A stretch of DNA of 64,000 bases. Source: Heterohyrax brucei. Lineage: Eukaryota; Chordata; Mammalia; Hyracoidea; Procaviidae. The notes below the pieces were generated by a model. That model saw nothing but the letters and a program-made list of their open reading frames with translations. It made no database searches and had not been told where the DNA came from. The stretch's first letter is position 1; each line of letters starts with the position of its first letter. Below, one piece after another: positions 54,418-64,000 of this stretch. The translations under genes and the position numbers were made by a program. The DNA lies in contig CM053144.1 of NCBI GenBank assembly GCA_028571685.1, forward strand, positions 102,578,171 through 102,642,170. The letters are read 5' to 3'.

Positions 54418-54920
54418 GCCACTAATCCTGCCTCATTAACATCACAGAGGTAACATCCACAACATGTAAGAAAATCACATCAGATAACAAAATGGTGGAC
54501 AATCACAGGGCTTAGCCAAGCCGACACACAGTGTTGAAGGGCACAATCCAATCCATGAAAAGGATCTTCTTTTTGCTCACCCTCTACTTAACCAAACATG
54601 ATGTCCTTCTCCAGGGGCTGGTCCCTCATGATACATCCACAGTACATGAGATAAAGTTTCACTATCTTCTCTTCTAAGGAGTATTCTGGCAGCATTTCTT
54701 CCAAGACAAGTTTATTTGATCTGGCAGTCTATGATACATTCAAAATTCTTCACCAAAATGAATCAATTCTCTTTCAGTCTTCCTTATTCATTGTCCAGCT
54801 TTTACATGCATATGAGGGAATTACAAATGCCACAGGTTGTGTCAAGAGCCACCTTAATCCTCAAGATTTGTCCAACGCAATTTGTTGTTGGCTTTCTTGA
54901 CTAGTGTTGGTTGTTACTAT

Positions 54921-55359
54921 GAGTCAGAATTGACCTCACTTCAATGAATTTTTATTTCTGTCTTTAGATTCTCTTTATTTCACTGTCACTTACCCATGAC
55001 TACTACTTTTTTACTATCTCCTTGCCTTTTCTCTTTCCCCAAATTTATGGGAATGAAATATTTTCCTATTTCTGATATTTATCAAATAAAGACTTCTTTT
55101 TTAAATACGCAATCAGGACACTTTGTTGTTGAAAAGTTTTCTCTTCCTATATTCATAAAAAGTAAAATTTTAATTAAAAGAAGCATTTTATTCCATGATA
55201 GCTCTTAAGTTATTTTTCTATATGGGTTGATATGCTTCAGGAGAAAAGATCTCACCTACCATGTATGTGGCTATAAGAAAATTATATTTCTAATTAAAAT
55301 ATACCAAGAATAAATATATTTTTCATTTATTCAGCCAATATTTATTACATATAAAATAT
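54921..55359. other. Non-coding AT-rich, nothing identified
   Basis: A small SINE tail fragment ('ctatgagtcagaattgacct') is at 54915-54940. The rest is unassigned. Confidence 0.45.
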
Positions 55360-55495
55360 TCCAAAACCAACCTCATTGTCATCAGGTCAAATACCGAAAC
55401 TGGTTCATAGGGTTTTCAAGAATTAGCCTGTAGATTCAAACTGCTAAACTTTTGGTCAGCAGGTGAGTTCTTAACCACTGTATCACCAGGGTTCC
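55360..55495 (-). repeat. AfroSINE, decayed
   Basis: Reverse copy with 'cattgtcatcaggtcaaata', 'gattcaaactgctaaactt' and head 'tgtatcaccagggttcc'. Part of the body is deleted. Confidence 0.8.
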
Positions 55496-55619
55496 ATGCA
55501 TATAACAGAACTAATATTGTTTTCCTAACATTAAGAAAAATTTTAAACATATAAAATGTTGAAAGAATTGTACAGAGAACACCAACTAAGTAGTACAATT
55601 AATACTTTATTTGCTCTAT

Positions 55620-55800
55620 GATTCCTCAGTGGCACTCATGGTTAGCAGTCTGAATGTGTCCAGCAGTGACCCAAAAGAAAGGTCTGGCAATCTGCTTCCA
55701 TAAGAATTATAGCCAAGAAAACCATACTGAGCAGTTCTACTCTATTACATGTGGAGTCAGCATGAGTCAAAAATGTTTCAGTGACAATGGGTTTGGTATT
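55620..55800 (+). repeat. AfroSINE, long subfamily, decayed
   Basis: Middle 'aaaggtctggcaatctgctt' and 'aagaattatagccaagaaaa', tail 'gcatgagtcaaaaatgtttc'. The head is poorly preserved. Confidence 0.75.
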
Positions 55801-56039
55801 TCTGATTAAGTGTATTTAAAGAATATATAGTCTCCAGAGCCAATCTAATCTTCATGAAATGTAGCCATAGCTTTAAAAAGAATCTTGTAGGGTGTCACCT
55901 ATAAACTGTACATACTGGTAACCAAGCAAGATCAAACAACAAGAAAGTAGCAAATTGACAGTCTTCCTTGTCTTAGATGAGCTCCTATCACATTATGAAG
56001 CAAAAATGAAAATCATGCAATCGTATCTGCCAAAGAGTT

Positions 56040-56203
56040 GTTGCTATTGCTAAGTGCCGTTGACTCAGTTTCAACTCATAGCAACTCATAGCAACACTAT
56101 GCACAACAGAAGAAAACAATGCCTGATCCTACACCATGTCCACAATCATTTTTAAGCTTAAGTCCATTGTTGCAGCCACTGTGTCAACCCATCTTGTCAC
56201 GGG
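56040..56203 (-). mobile_element. RTE LINE 3' end, left of an inserted L1
   Basis: Begins with the RTE 3' tail ('gctaagtgccgttgactcag') and continues 'tgcagccactgtgtcaaccc'. It belongs with 63417-64000: both sides share TCTTTCTCTTTTTT at the L1 junctions. Confidence 0.88.
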
Positions 56204-57214
56204 TCTTTCTCTTTTTTATATATATTTTATTTATTTATTGTGATTGAGTGAAAGTGTACTGTCCAGTTTAAATTCCCATGCCCGCCTATGTGCAGCTCCT
56301 ACTGCTCTCCGTGCCCAGTGACAGCACACTCCTTCCTGTTCTGTACACATCATATCCTCTTGACAACCTCCTGTCCCCTCCTCTCCACTCCTCTCTAGTA
56401 AGAGGCCAGTAGGACGACATCCTATAGATGCACAGAACCATAAGGTACACACACGATATAGTCATACTGTGTCACCAAGTCCAATCCATTCCTGTCTGAG
56501 GAATTGACCTCAGTAATAATTTATGAACAAGGGCAGCATCAGGTCTAGCAGCCATGCTCCTAGGGGAACCCGCAGGTCTCAGGACCATCAGTTGGAGTTC
56601 TCAGGATGCACCCCTTTTATTCTCATACTGCCACTGGGACTCAACTTTGTGAGCCCCATCATGACCATCACTGGTAGTGTCCGGGTTCCATCTGGTTCTT
56701 CTGGTCACATGATGATGTAGTCACTCATTCACATGGGTCTTTCTGTCTTCTGGGTTCTCTTTCCCCCATGTCTTTTTTTGTCCTTGGTGGTCATCTGTTT
56801 CTGCTGAGTTGGGACCATTTGGTGTACTTCAGATGGCAGCTTGCTAGCTTTTAAGATCCCAAATGCCACTCACCAATATGGGGTGTAGAAGACTCTCTTC
56901 ACAATAAGCTAGTTATGTCAATTGGCCTCGATGTCCCCTGAAGAGCATGGTCCCCAGACTCCTGTCCCTGCTACTCTGTCCTTACAATATTGGGTTAAGA
57001 TGGGAGGAGTAATCATGTTATGTTGAAATCCAGTTAAAATTGATCTTCTTTCTAATGTCTGCTGTCACAGATTTCACCCAACCAAATTTGTTTCAACTAT
57101 TTAATCTATACCCTACTCTCTCCCTCCCTCCCTCCCTCCCTTTCTCCCTCCCACCTTTGCAGCCATCAGAGAGTCTTTTCTTCTGTACGTGAGACTGTTC
57201 TTAAGTCCTTATAT

Positions 57215-60200
57215 TAGGGGTCTCATACAACATTTGCCCTTAGGCTGCTGACTAATTTCACTCAACATAATGTCTTCCAATTGAAAGCAAGTTATGAGAT
57301 GCTTCTAAAATTGTGACTGTTCTTTATCATTCCAGTGTTCCATTGACTATATATGCCATAGTTTATTTACACATTCATCTGTTCTTGGGCATCTAGGTTG
57401 ATTTCATCTTTTTGCTATTTTGGACTGTACTGCAATAAACATTCGTCTGCATGTATCTGTTCATGTGACTTGCCCTTGTATCTTTAGGATATATTCCAAG
57501 CAGTGGGATTACTGGATCAAATGGTATACCTATTTCCAGCTTTTTAAGGAAGCACCAGATTGCTTTCAAAAGCGGTTGCACCATTTTGCAGTCCCACCAG
57601 CAGTGCAGGAAAGTTCCAATTTCTCCACAGGCTCTTCAGCATTTGTTGTTTTGTGGTTTTGGATCACGGTCAACCTTGTTTGGGTAAGATGATATCCCAT
57701 CCTAGTTTTGATTTGAATTTCTTTAATAGCTAATGATCATGAGCATTTCCTCATGTGTCTTTTGGCTGCCTGGATGTCCTCTTTAGAGAAATGTCTGTCC
57801 ATCTCCTTTATCCATTGCTTAATTGGATTATTTATCCTTTTCTTGTCGATATTTTGTAGAACCTTGTAGATTATGGAGATCAGACATTGTCTGACATACA
57901 GTTGCCAAATATTTTTCCCCATTCTGCAGGTGGTCTTTTAATTCTTTGGATAAAGTCTTTCGATGAGCAAAAGTGTTTGATTCTCATTAGTTCCCGTTGG
58001 TCTATTTCCATTTCTGTTGATCCTGCTTTGTCAGTTCTTGAAGTCTGTCTATGATGCGTATTAAAACTTCCATTGTTGATTTTTTTTCTTGAATCAGCTT
58101 TATTGTTTTAGATTTGATATTTAGGTTTGTTATCCAGTTTGAGTTGGTTTTTGTATAAGGTGTGACATGTGGGTCTTGTTTCAATTGTTTGCAGATGGAT
58201 ATCCAATTTTGCCAGCACCATTTATTAGAGACTGTTTTTACCCCAGTTTACCATCTTAGGGCCTTGTCAAATATCAACTGTTTTTAGGAGGACAGTGACA
58301 TCTCTGGGGTCTCAGTTCTGTTCCATTGGTTTATATGTCTTTTTGTACCAGTACCAGGCTGTTTTGACTACTGTAGCAGTGCAATAGGTTCTAAAGTCAA
58401 GTAGTGAGAGGCCCCCAGTATGTTATTCTTATCCAGTAGTGCTTTACTTATGCAAGCTTTCAAACAAAATTGGTGATTTGTTTCTCCATCTTATTAAAAA
58501 AGGTCATCAGAATTTCTATTGGAATTGCATTATATATGTGGATTGCTTTGGGTAAAATAGACATTTACACAATGTTAAGTCTTCCTATCCATGACCAGGG
58601 TAGGTTCCTCCATTTATGCAAGTCTCTCTTAGTTTCTTGTAGTAAAGTCTTGTAGTTCTCTTTGTAAAGGTCTCTTATTTCTCTAGTTAGATTTATTTCT
58701 AGATATTTTTTCTTCTTGGGGGATACAGTAAATGGTATTGATTTGGTGATTTCTTCCTTAATAATCTTGTTATTGGTATAAAGGAATCCTACTGATTTAC
58801 TTATGTTTATCTTTTATCCTGACACTTTGCTGAACTCTTTTATTGAGTTTGAGTAGTTTCCTTACGGATTCTTTAGGATTCTCTGTGTATACTGCAAATA
58901 GGGAGATTTTTACTTCTTCTTTGCTGATGTGAATGCGCTTTGTTTCTTTGTCTTGTCTAATTGCTCTGCCTAGAACTTCTAGTACAATACTGGACAGGAG
59001 AAGGGATAGTGGATATCCTTGTCTAGTTCTCATTCTTAAGGGTAACTGTTTCAGTCTCTCTCCATTCAGGATGACGTAGGCAGTTGGCTTTGTATAAATG
59101 GCTCTTATTGCATTGAGGAATTTGCCATCTATTTCTATTTTGCTGACAGTTTTTAGCATGAATGGGTGTTGGACTTTATCAAATTCCTCTTCTACATCAA
59201 TTGACAAAATCAGGTGATTCTTGTCTTTTGCGTTACTTATGTGGTTGATCACATTAATTGTTTTTCTGATGTTGAACCAGCCTTGCATCCCTGGTATGAA
59301 TCCAACTTGGTCATGGTGAATTATTTTTTTGATATGTTGTTGAATTCTATTGACTAACATTTTCTTGAAGACTGTTGCATCTAGGTTCATGAGTGATATT
59401 GGTCTGTAGTTCTTTTTTGTTCAATCTTTCTCTAGCTCTGCTACCAGGGTTATCCTGGCTTCACAGAATGAATGTGGGAGTATTCCACCCCTTTCTATGC
59501 TGTGAAATTGTCTCAGAAGTATTGGAGTTAACTCTTCTCTTAAAGCTTGGTAGAACTCTGCAGTGAAGCCATCTGGGCCAGGGCTTTTTTTGGTTAGTAG
59601 ATTTTGGATGACTTTATCAATCTCTTCTTTTGTGATGGGTTTATTAATTTGGTCTGCTTCACCTTGTGATAATTTTGGTAGGTGATATGAATCTAGGAAT
59701 TTGTCCATTTCCTCTACATTTTCAAATCTGTTAGAATGCAGTCTTTTGTAGTATTCTGTTATGATATCTTTGATTTGTGTTGGATCTGTTGTGACATCTC
59801 CCATCTCATTTCTTGTTTCGGTTATTTGTTTCCTTTCCTGTTTTTCTACAGTAAGTTTAGCCAGTGGTGTGTCAATTTCATTGATCTTCTCAAAAAAACA
59901 GCTTTTGGTCTTGTCATTTTTTCAATTGTTCTTCTATTCTCTAATTCATTTAGTTCTGCTCTAATCTTCATGATCTTTTTTCTTCTGGTGTCTAAAGGGT
60001 TCCTCTGTTGTTCTCTTTCCACTTGTTCAAGCTGCAAGGGTAATTCTTTGGTTTGGGTTTTTCCTTCCCTCCCGATGTATGCATTTATAAACTGGCCTCT
60101 GAGCACTGCTTTGGCTGTATCCCACAGGTTCTGGTAGGAATTGTTTTCATTGTCAGTTGAATCCATAAATTTATTTCATCCTTGGTTTCTTCTATAGCCT

Positions 60201-60978
60201 ATGGCTTTCTGAGCAAGATGTTGTTCAATTTCCCTGAGTTCTAATTTCTATCCATATTTTTTCTGCTGTTGATTTTGACCTTTATGGCTTTATGGTCTAA
60301 GAAGATGCTTTGCAAAAATTCAAAGGTATGGGTTTGTTGACATTTGCTTTATGTCCTAATAGATAGTCTATTCTGGAAAATATTCCATGTGCACTGAAGA
60401 AGGTGTTAGTTATCTGCTGATGGACAGAAAGTTCTGTATATGTTGACAAGGTCTAGTTGGTTAATTGTCACAATGACATCTTCTGTGTCTTTACTCAACT
60501 TTTCTATAGAAGATCTGTCCCATGCTGAAAGTGGAGTGTTGAAGCCTCCCACTATTATTGTGGAGTGATCTGTCTCATTTTTGAATGCAGACAGTGTTTC
60601 TTCAATGCATTTAGATGCTCTAGTATTTGGTGCATAAATATTTAATATTGTTAAGTTCTGCTTGTGTATTGAACCTTTCAGCAACAAATAGTGCCCATCC
60701 TCATCCATGATGGTACATTTTACATTAAAATCTATTATATCTGAGATTAGTATTGCCACACATGCTCTTCTTTATATATTGTTAACTTGGTAAATATTCT
60801 TCCATTCTTTAATTTTCAGCTTGTTCATATATTTAAGTCTAAGGTGAGTTTCTTATAGGCAACATATAGACAGGTCGTGTCTTCTGATTCAAGATGTCAC
60901 TTGTTGTCTCTTTACTGGAACATTCAGTCCATTTACATTCAATGTAATTATTGAGAGGTGTATGTTTAGCGCTGTCAT
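57215..60978 (-). pseudogene. L1 ORF2p (endonuclease-reverse transcriptase), inactivated
   Basis: The start codon is at 60978, with N-terminus MTALNIHLSIITLNVNG. The endonuclease part ('ILNIYAPNTRASKCI', 'IIVGGFNTPLSAWDRSS') spans about 60160-60978. The RT part appears at 59421-59804 ('KSPGPDGFTAEFYQ') and 58797-59390 ('[16 protein letters not shown]', '[15 protein letters not shown]'). The catalytic FADD box is damaged: it reads [10 protein letters not shown], with the Asp pair lost. The C-terminus lies at 57250-57600 ('[15 protein letters not shown]'). At least eight interruptions break the frame. In the endonuclease, GDFNT has become GGFNT. Confidence 0.9.
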
Positions 60979-61429
60979 TTTGATGTATTTATTTTTGTAT
61001 TGATGTTGTCTCTGTTGCTCATACTATTCTTTCCTGGGACATTCTCCTTAATGGGTTGACTTTTTTCACCTTTTCAATGTTGATTTTGTGTTTGTTGAAA
61101 CTCTTGTATTACATTTATTGTTTTGATACATTGTAAAGATACATTGTATCTTCATTGTGTTTTTCAGTTACCCCTATAATCCCCCTTAATAATCTATGTT
61201 TAAACCCAATTTTAACTTATACATATCTTATAAACTTCCTCTCCATCTGGAAGGACTGTAACTACTGTAGTATATCCCTCTGTTTAATGTGATTGTTTCA
61301 TAGTTTGCATGATATGATCACTGGACAACTTCTTTTAATATTATAGCTTTGGTTCAGTTTTGTGCCTTCCCTAACTGAGTAGGTTTCTGAATGATGTGTC
61401 CTGTATTGGCTCCTGAAATATACAGTTAA

Positions 61430-62381
61430 TGGTTTTGTTTTTCTAAGCCAAGAGCTTCTTCCAGTATTTCTTGTAGCTTTGGTTTGGTTTTTACAAAGTC
61501 TTTGAGTTTCTTTATACCTGTGAATGTCTTAATTTCATTTTCATATTTGAAAAACAGTTTTGCAGGATATGTAATTCTTGGTTAGAAATCTTTCTCCTTC
61601 AAGGCTTTGAATATGCCATCAAACTGCCTCTGTGCCAACATCATTTCTGCCAAGAAGTCAGATGAAAACCTACAGGGATTCCCTTTCAATGTTAGCTTTG
61701 CATTGAGTCTTGCTGCCTTTAAGAGTTTCTGCTTATGTTTCATTTTGTTAAGCTTAATTATAATCTGTCTTGATATCTTTCTTTTTGGGATCTATATTGT
61801 GTGGCATTCAATTTACATCTTGGATATCCATGTTCTTTCATAATTTCAGGGAATTTTTCTGTCAGCAAGTCAACAATACTCTCTATGTTTTCAGATGTCC
61901 TTTCCCATTCAGGAACTCCAGTTAATCTTAGATTATTCCTCTTGATAGAGTCCCACATGTTTCTTAATGCTTCTATATTTTTCTCAGTTCTTTTTTTCTG
62001 ATTTCTCCTCACAAATGCTTGTGTCAGTAGCTCTGTCTTCCAAGTCAGAAAGTCTGTTTTTCACTTGTTCAAGTCTGTTCTCTTGGCTTTGAATTGAATT
62101 TTTTAATTTTTTAATGATTTCATTGATCCATCAGATTTCAGAATGCTGGTGTTCCATCAGTTCAAACAGCTAGCTTAATTTTTCACTTTGTGCTACTTCA
62201 TTTTGTATAACATCTAGAAGGGCTCTCTATATAATTCTTTTCAAAAGTTTCTTCTTTCCAAAAGTTTCAGAAAAGCTTCTTCATCTGGGAAGTTCTTTGG
62301 TTCTTTCTTTTGGGAGCTTTCCAGAGCCATGGGTGGATTTTTCTTTAAGTGTCTGGCCAGGGTTTGTTGCTTTTGGGGCAT
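61430..62381 (-). pseudogene. L1 ORF1p, heavily decayed
   Basis: Starts MPQKQQTLARHLKK, with a second Met at 62330 (MALESSQKKEPKNF), aligned with the younger copies. The RRM segment 'RNMWDSIKRNNLRLTGVPEW' at 61758-62012 is the longest open part (84 codons). Several stops lie before and after it. Confidence 0.88.
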
Positions 62382-63402
62382 CGAGAGGTTGTTTAGTTTC
62401 TCTGGTGTTGCCTTAACAGGAACTAAGGCACAGTCTGAGAAGAAAGCTGATCACCAGTCACCTCTATGTACTCCAGTGACTGGGACCAGTGTAATCTCTG
62501 GGGTAGCAGTCTCCACCTCATGGCTCGCCAAGACATGGCCCTACTTTTGGAGTAATTGGGGGACCAGCAACTGACCCTATGTTGTGGGTCAGTAAAGGCT
62601 GGAAGAGATGCCACCAGGCTGTGTCACAGTTGTTTCTCTAGGTAGTGTTATTTTGGAAGGTAAAAGCTATCTGATAGCTTCCAAAATGAATCAGGCTTTC
62701 AGGTATGCAAGCCCCTCTTTCCAGCTGGAAATGGAGGCACCTCTATATCCATCCCCAGATGCTGTGATCTAGTTCATAGTACAGACAGGCTACTGACCTG
62801 CCATCATCTGCTGCTGGGCCCCACTTGAAAAGCTACACTGTGCTAAACACAGCTTTTCTGCTGGGAAAGAGCTCCCTGGTCTGGCATTGTCTCCCAGTCT
62901 GGGAATTAGCCCCTGCTGAGGCCTCTGTTTGAGTAACTCTGCCTCCTAATCGAATAAGATGGTGCCTCACACAAGTTCTCCCGCCTGCTGTGAAGTAGCT
63001 GAATCAACAGCAGAGGTTCAGAAAGAGTGGATGGAGTGGCCAAAGTGCTCAGAGTCCAGAGCCCAGCTCTCAAAATGTAGCTGATCACCTCACCAGTGCA
63101 GCTGAACTTTGCTGCCATTTAAGGCCAACCTCTGCTGGCTAACAAAAAGAAAAAGTTAAAAAATCCAGTTACTGTCAGGCCACAAGATCTGGCCATTCAA
63201 CAATGGCAGGGGTCAGTAAAAGAGAAAAAAATTTCCCATTCAGTGGCATGTAATCCAAATTGACAGCCCTATGCCGTGTCCTAGGTCTCACTGGGTGACC
63301 AGAAGGCTCCATTTAATTATCAGTCTAGGCCTTAGTTTTCAGAGGGAATTAAGGAGATGTGTGTCTAGTCCACCATCTTGACTCCACACCCCCCCCCCCG
63401 TA
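62382..63402 (-). promoter_or_regulatory. 5' UTR of the full-length L1
   Basis: GC-richer than the flanks and homologous to 19042-20020 and 42713-43711 ('ttagtccaccatcttgactc' at the outer end). It starts with a run of about 10 G on the L1 strand, longer than in the other copies. A promoter function is by family only. Confidence 0.7.
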
Positions 63403-63416
63403 TCTTTCTCTTTTTT

Positions 63417-64000
63417 GATGACCCTCCATTCTACCAAGCCACGATGTCCTTGTCCAGGGACTGATCCCTCTTGAGGACATGTCCAAAGTACGCAGGATGC
63501 AGCCTCACCATCTTTGCTCTAAAGAAGCACTCTGGTTGTACTTCTTCCAGAAAAGATCTGTTTGTTCTTTTGGCAGTCCATGGTACATTTAATAATTTTC
63601 TCTAACATCACAATTCAAAGGCATTGATTCATCTTCTCTCTTCCTTGTTCATTGTCTAGCTTTTGCATGTGCAAGATGCAACTGAAAATACCATGGCTTA
63701 GATCAGGTATACATTAGTCTTCAAGGAAACATCTTTATTTTTCAATACTTTAAAATGATCATCTGCAGAAGATTTTTCCATTGCAATGAGTCTTTTGATT
63801 TCTTGACTGCTGCTTCCACAGGCATTGATTGTGGATCTAGGTAAAATGAAATCCTTTAAAACCTCAATCCTTTCTCTATTTATCATGATATTTCTTACTG
63901 GTCCAGTTGTTAGGATTTTTGTTTTCGTGATGTTGAGGTGCAATCCACACTGAAGACTGATCTTTGATCTTCATCAGTAAGTGTTTGAAATCCTCTTCAC
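63417..64000 (-). mobile_element. RTE LINE, ORF2 RT to C-terminal region (runs off the window)
   Basis: The open segment 63698-63943 encodes 'LNITKTKILTTGPVRN', 'INRERIEVLKDFILPRSTIN' and 'SSQEIKRLIAMEKSSADDHF', which is the BovB/RTE reverse transcriptase just after the catalytic palm ('KKTKIM..GEEIEVVKDFIFLGS'). The C-terminal part ('ttttgatgaccctccattc', 'gaggacatgtccaaagtac') follows toward 63417. The element is split from its 3' end (56040-56203) by the L1. Further 5' sequence lies outside the window. Confidence 0.88.

Larger units (their letters stand above)
52930..54560 (-). mobile_element. MLT1/MaLR-like LTR containing two further insertions
   Basis: From TGTCTTAGTCATC to CAATCCATGAAA, in reverse orientation, with flanks AGGGT and AGGAT. 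Its own pieces are 52930-52997, 53530-53803 and 54418-54560. These match the LTRs at 5361-5892 and 37263-37775 in order. Confidence 0.85.
52805..54920 (-). mobile_element. RTE LINE 3' part, split by an LTR
   Basis: The left part 52805-52929 carries the SINE-like 3' tail ('catcaagtcagttctcactc') and 'ctatgtcgactcatttcatt'. The right part 54561-54920 has 'gctcaccctctacttaacc' and 'tgatacatccacagtacatg', collinear with 28860-29250. The LTR boundary matches a 5-bp duplication. The fragment lacks the RT core. Confidence 0.85.
56218..63402 (-). mobile_element. Full-length L1, 7.2 kb, decayed
   Basis: On the minus strand it runs from a G-run and TGTGGAGTCAAGATGG at about 63400 to an AT-rich tail at 56218. 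It contains a 5' UTR of about 1.0 kb, ORF1, a 450-bp spacer, ORF2 and a 3' UTR of about 1.0 kb. TCTTTCTCTTTTTT at 56204-56217 and 63403-63416 is the target duplication, inside an RTE. It is the only L1 here with both ends, but no frame is intact. A purine-rich tract (reverse of 57115-57150) lies early in the UTR. Confidence 0.93.

Overview
This window is mammalian nuclear DNA from an afrotherian, most likely a paenungulate such as an elephant. The main evidence is about 25 copies or fragments of a tRNA-derived SINE of the AfroSINE type, with a head like 'aaccctggtgg..agtggttaag', pol III A and B boxes, and a tail like 'ctatgagtcggaatcgactcgacggca'. A BovB-like RTE LINE shares that tail. Several L1 families and MLT1/MaLR-like LTRs also carry 3' UTR or LTR sequences of the kind I associate with the elephant lineage. 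I find no host protein-coding exon, rRNA, tRNA gene or CRISPR array. The window reads as intergenic or intronic DNA made of nested retrotransposons. All reading frames that resemble proteins belong to mobile elements and are broken.

Layout. 0.1-7 kb: an L1 3' end with a 16-bp target-site duplication (TSD), scattered SINEs, an old L1 3' UTR, an MLT1-like LTR and a SINE split by an RTE fragment. 7.3-9 kb: 3' third of an old L1. 9.2-13 kb: an RTE fragment, a MER5A-like hAT element, a solo MaLR-like LTR with TSD, and a piggyBac transposase C-terminus. 13-16.3 kb: 5' half of an old L1. 17.6-20.0 kb: an L1 that is complete at its 5' end but stops 12 codons into ORF2, flanked by a 17-bp TSD. 20-30 kb: MIR, L2, SINEs, a solo LTR and RTE. 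30.9-41.3 kb: an old L1 ORF2 piece, then an old L1 with a monomeric (about 155-bp repeat) 5' UTR, interrupted by a younger L1 3' end, an RTE with an LTR and SINE inside it, and an inverted ORF1 piece. 41.4-46.0 kb: an ancient repeat split by a second 5'-complete, 3'-truncated L1 with an 18-bp TSD. 46-50 kb: an MLT2-like LTR, a 47-bp-arm palindrome, SINEs and an L1 3' UTR. 50-55 kb: a MaLR-type provirus split by an L1, next to an RTE split by an LTR that itself contains an L1 and another solo LTR. 56-64 kb: an RTE split by a full-length (7.2 kb) decayed L1.

How the parts relate. L1 supplies the reverse transcriptase expected to mobilise L1 copies. RTE probably mobilised the AfroSINEs through the shared 3' tail. 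MaLR elements lack pol and would have depended on ERVL. The most unusual features are the two L1 copies that keep the 5' end but lack the 3' end and poly(A) yet have clean TSDs, the 155-bp monomer array, and the near-perfect 104-bp palindrome. I see no undescribed gene system. Family names were assigned by eye from remembered consensus features, without a database search.
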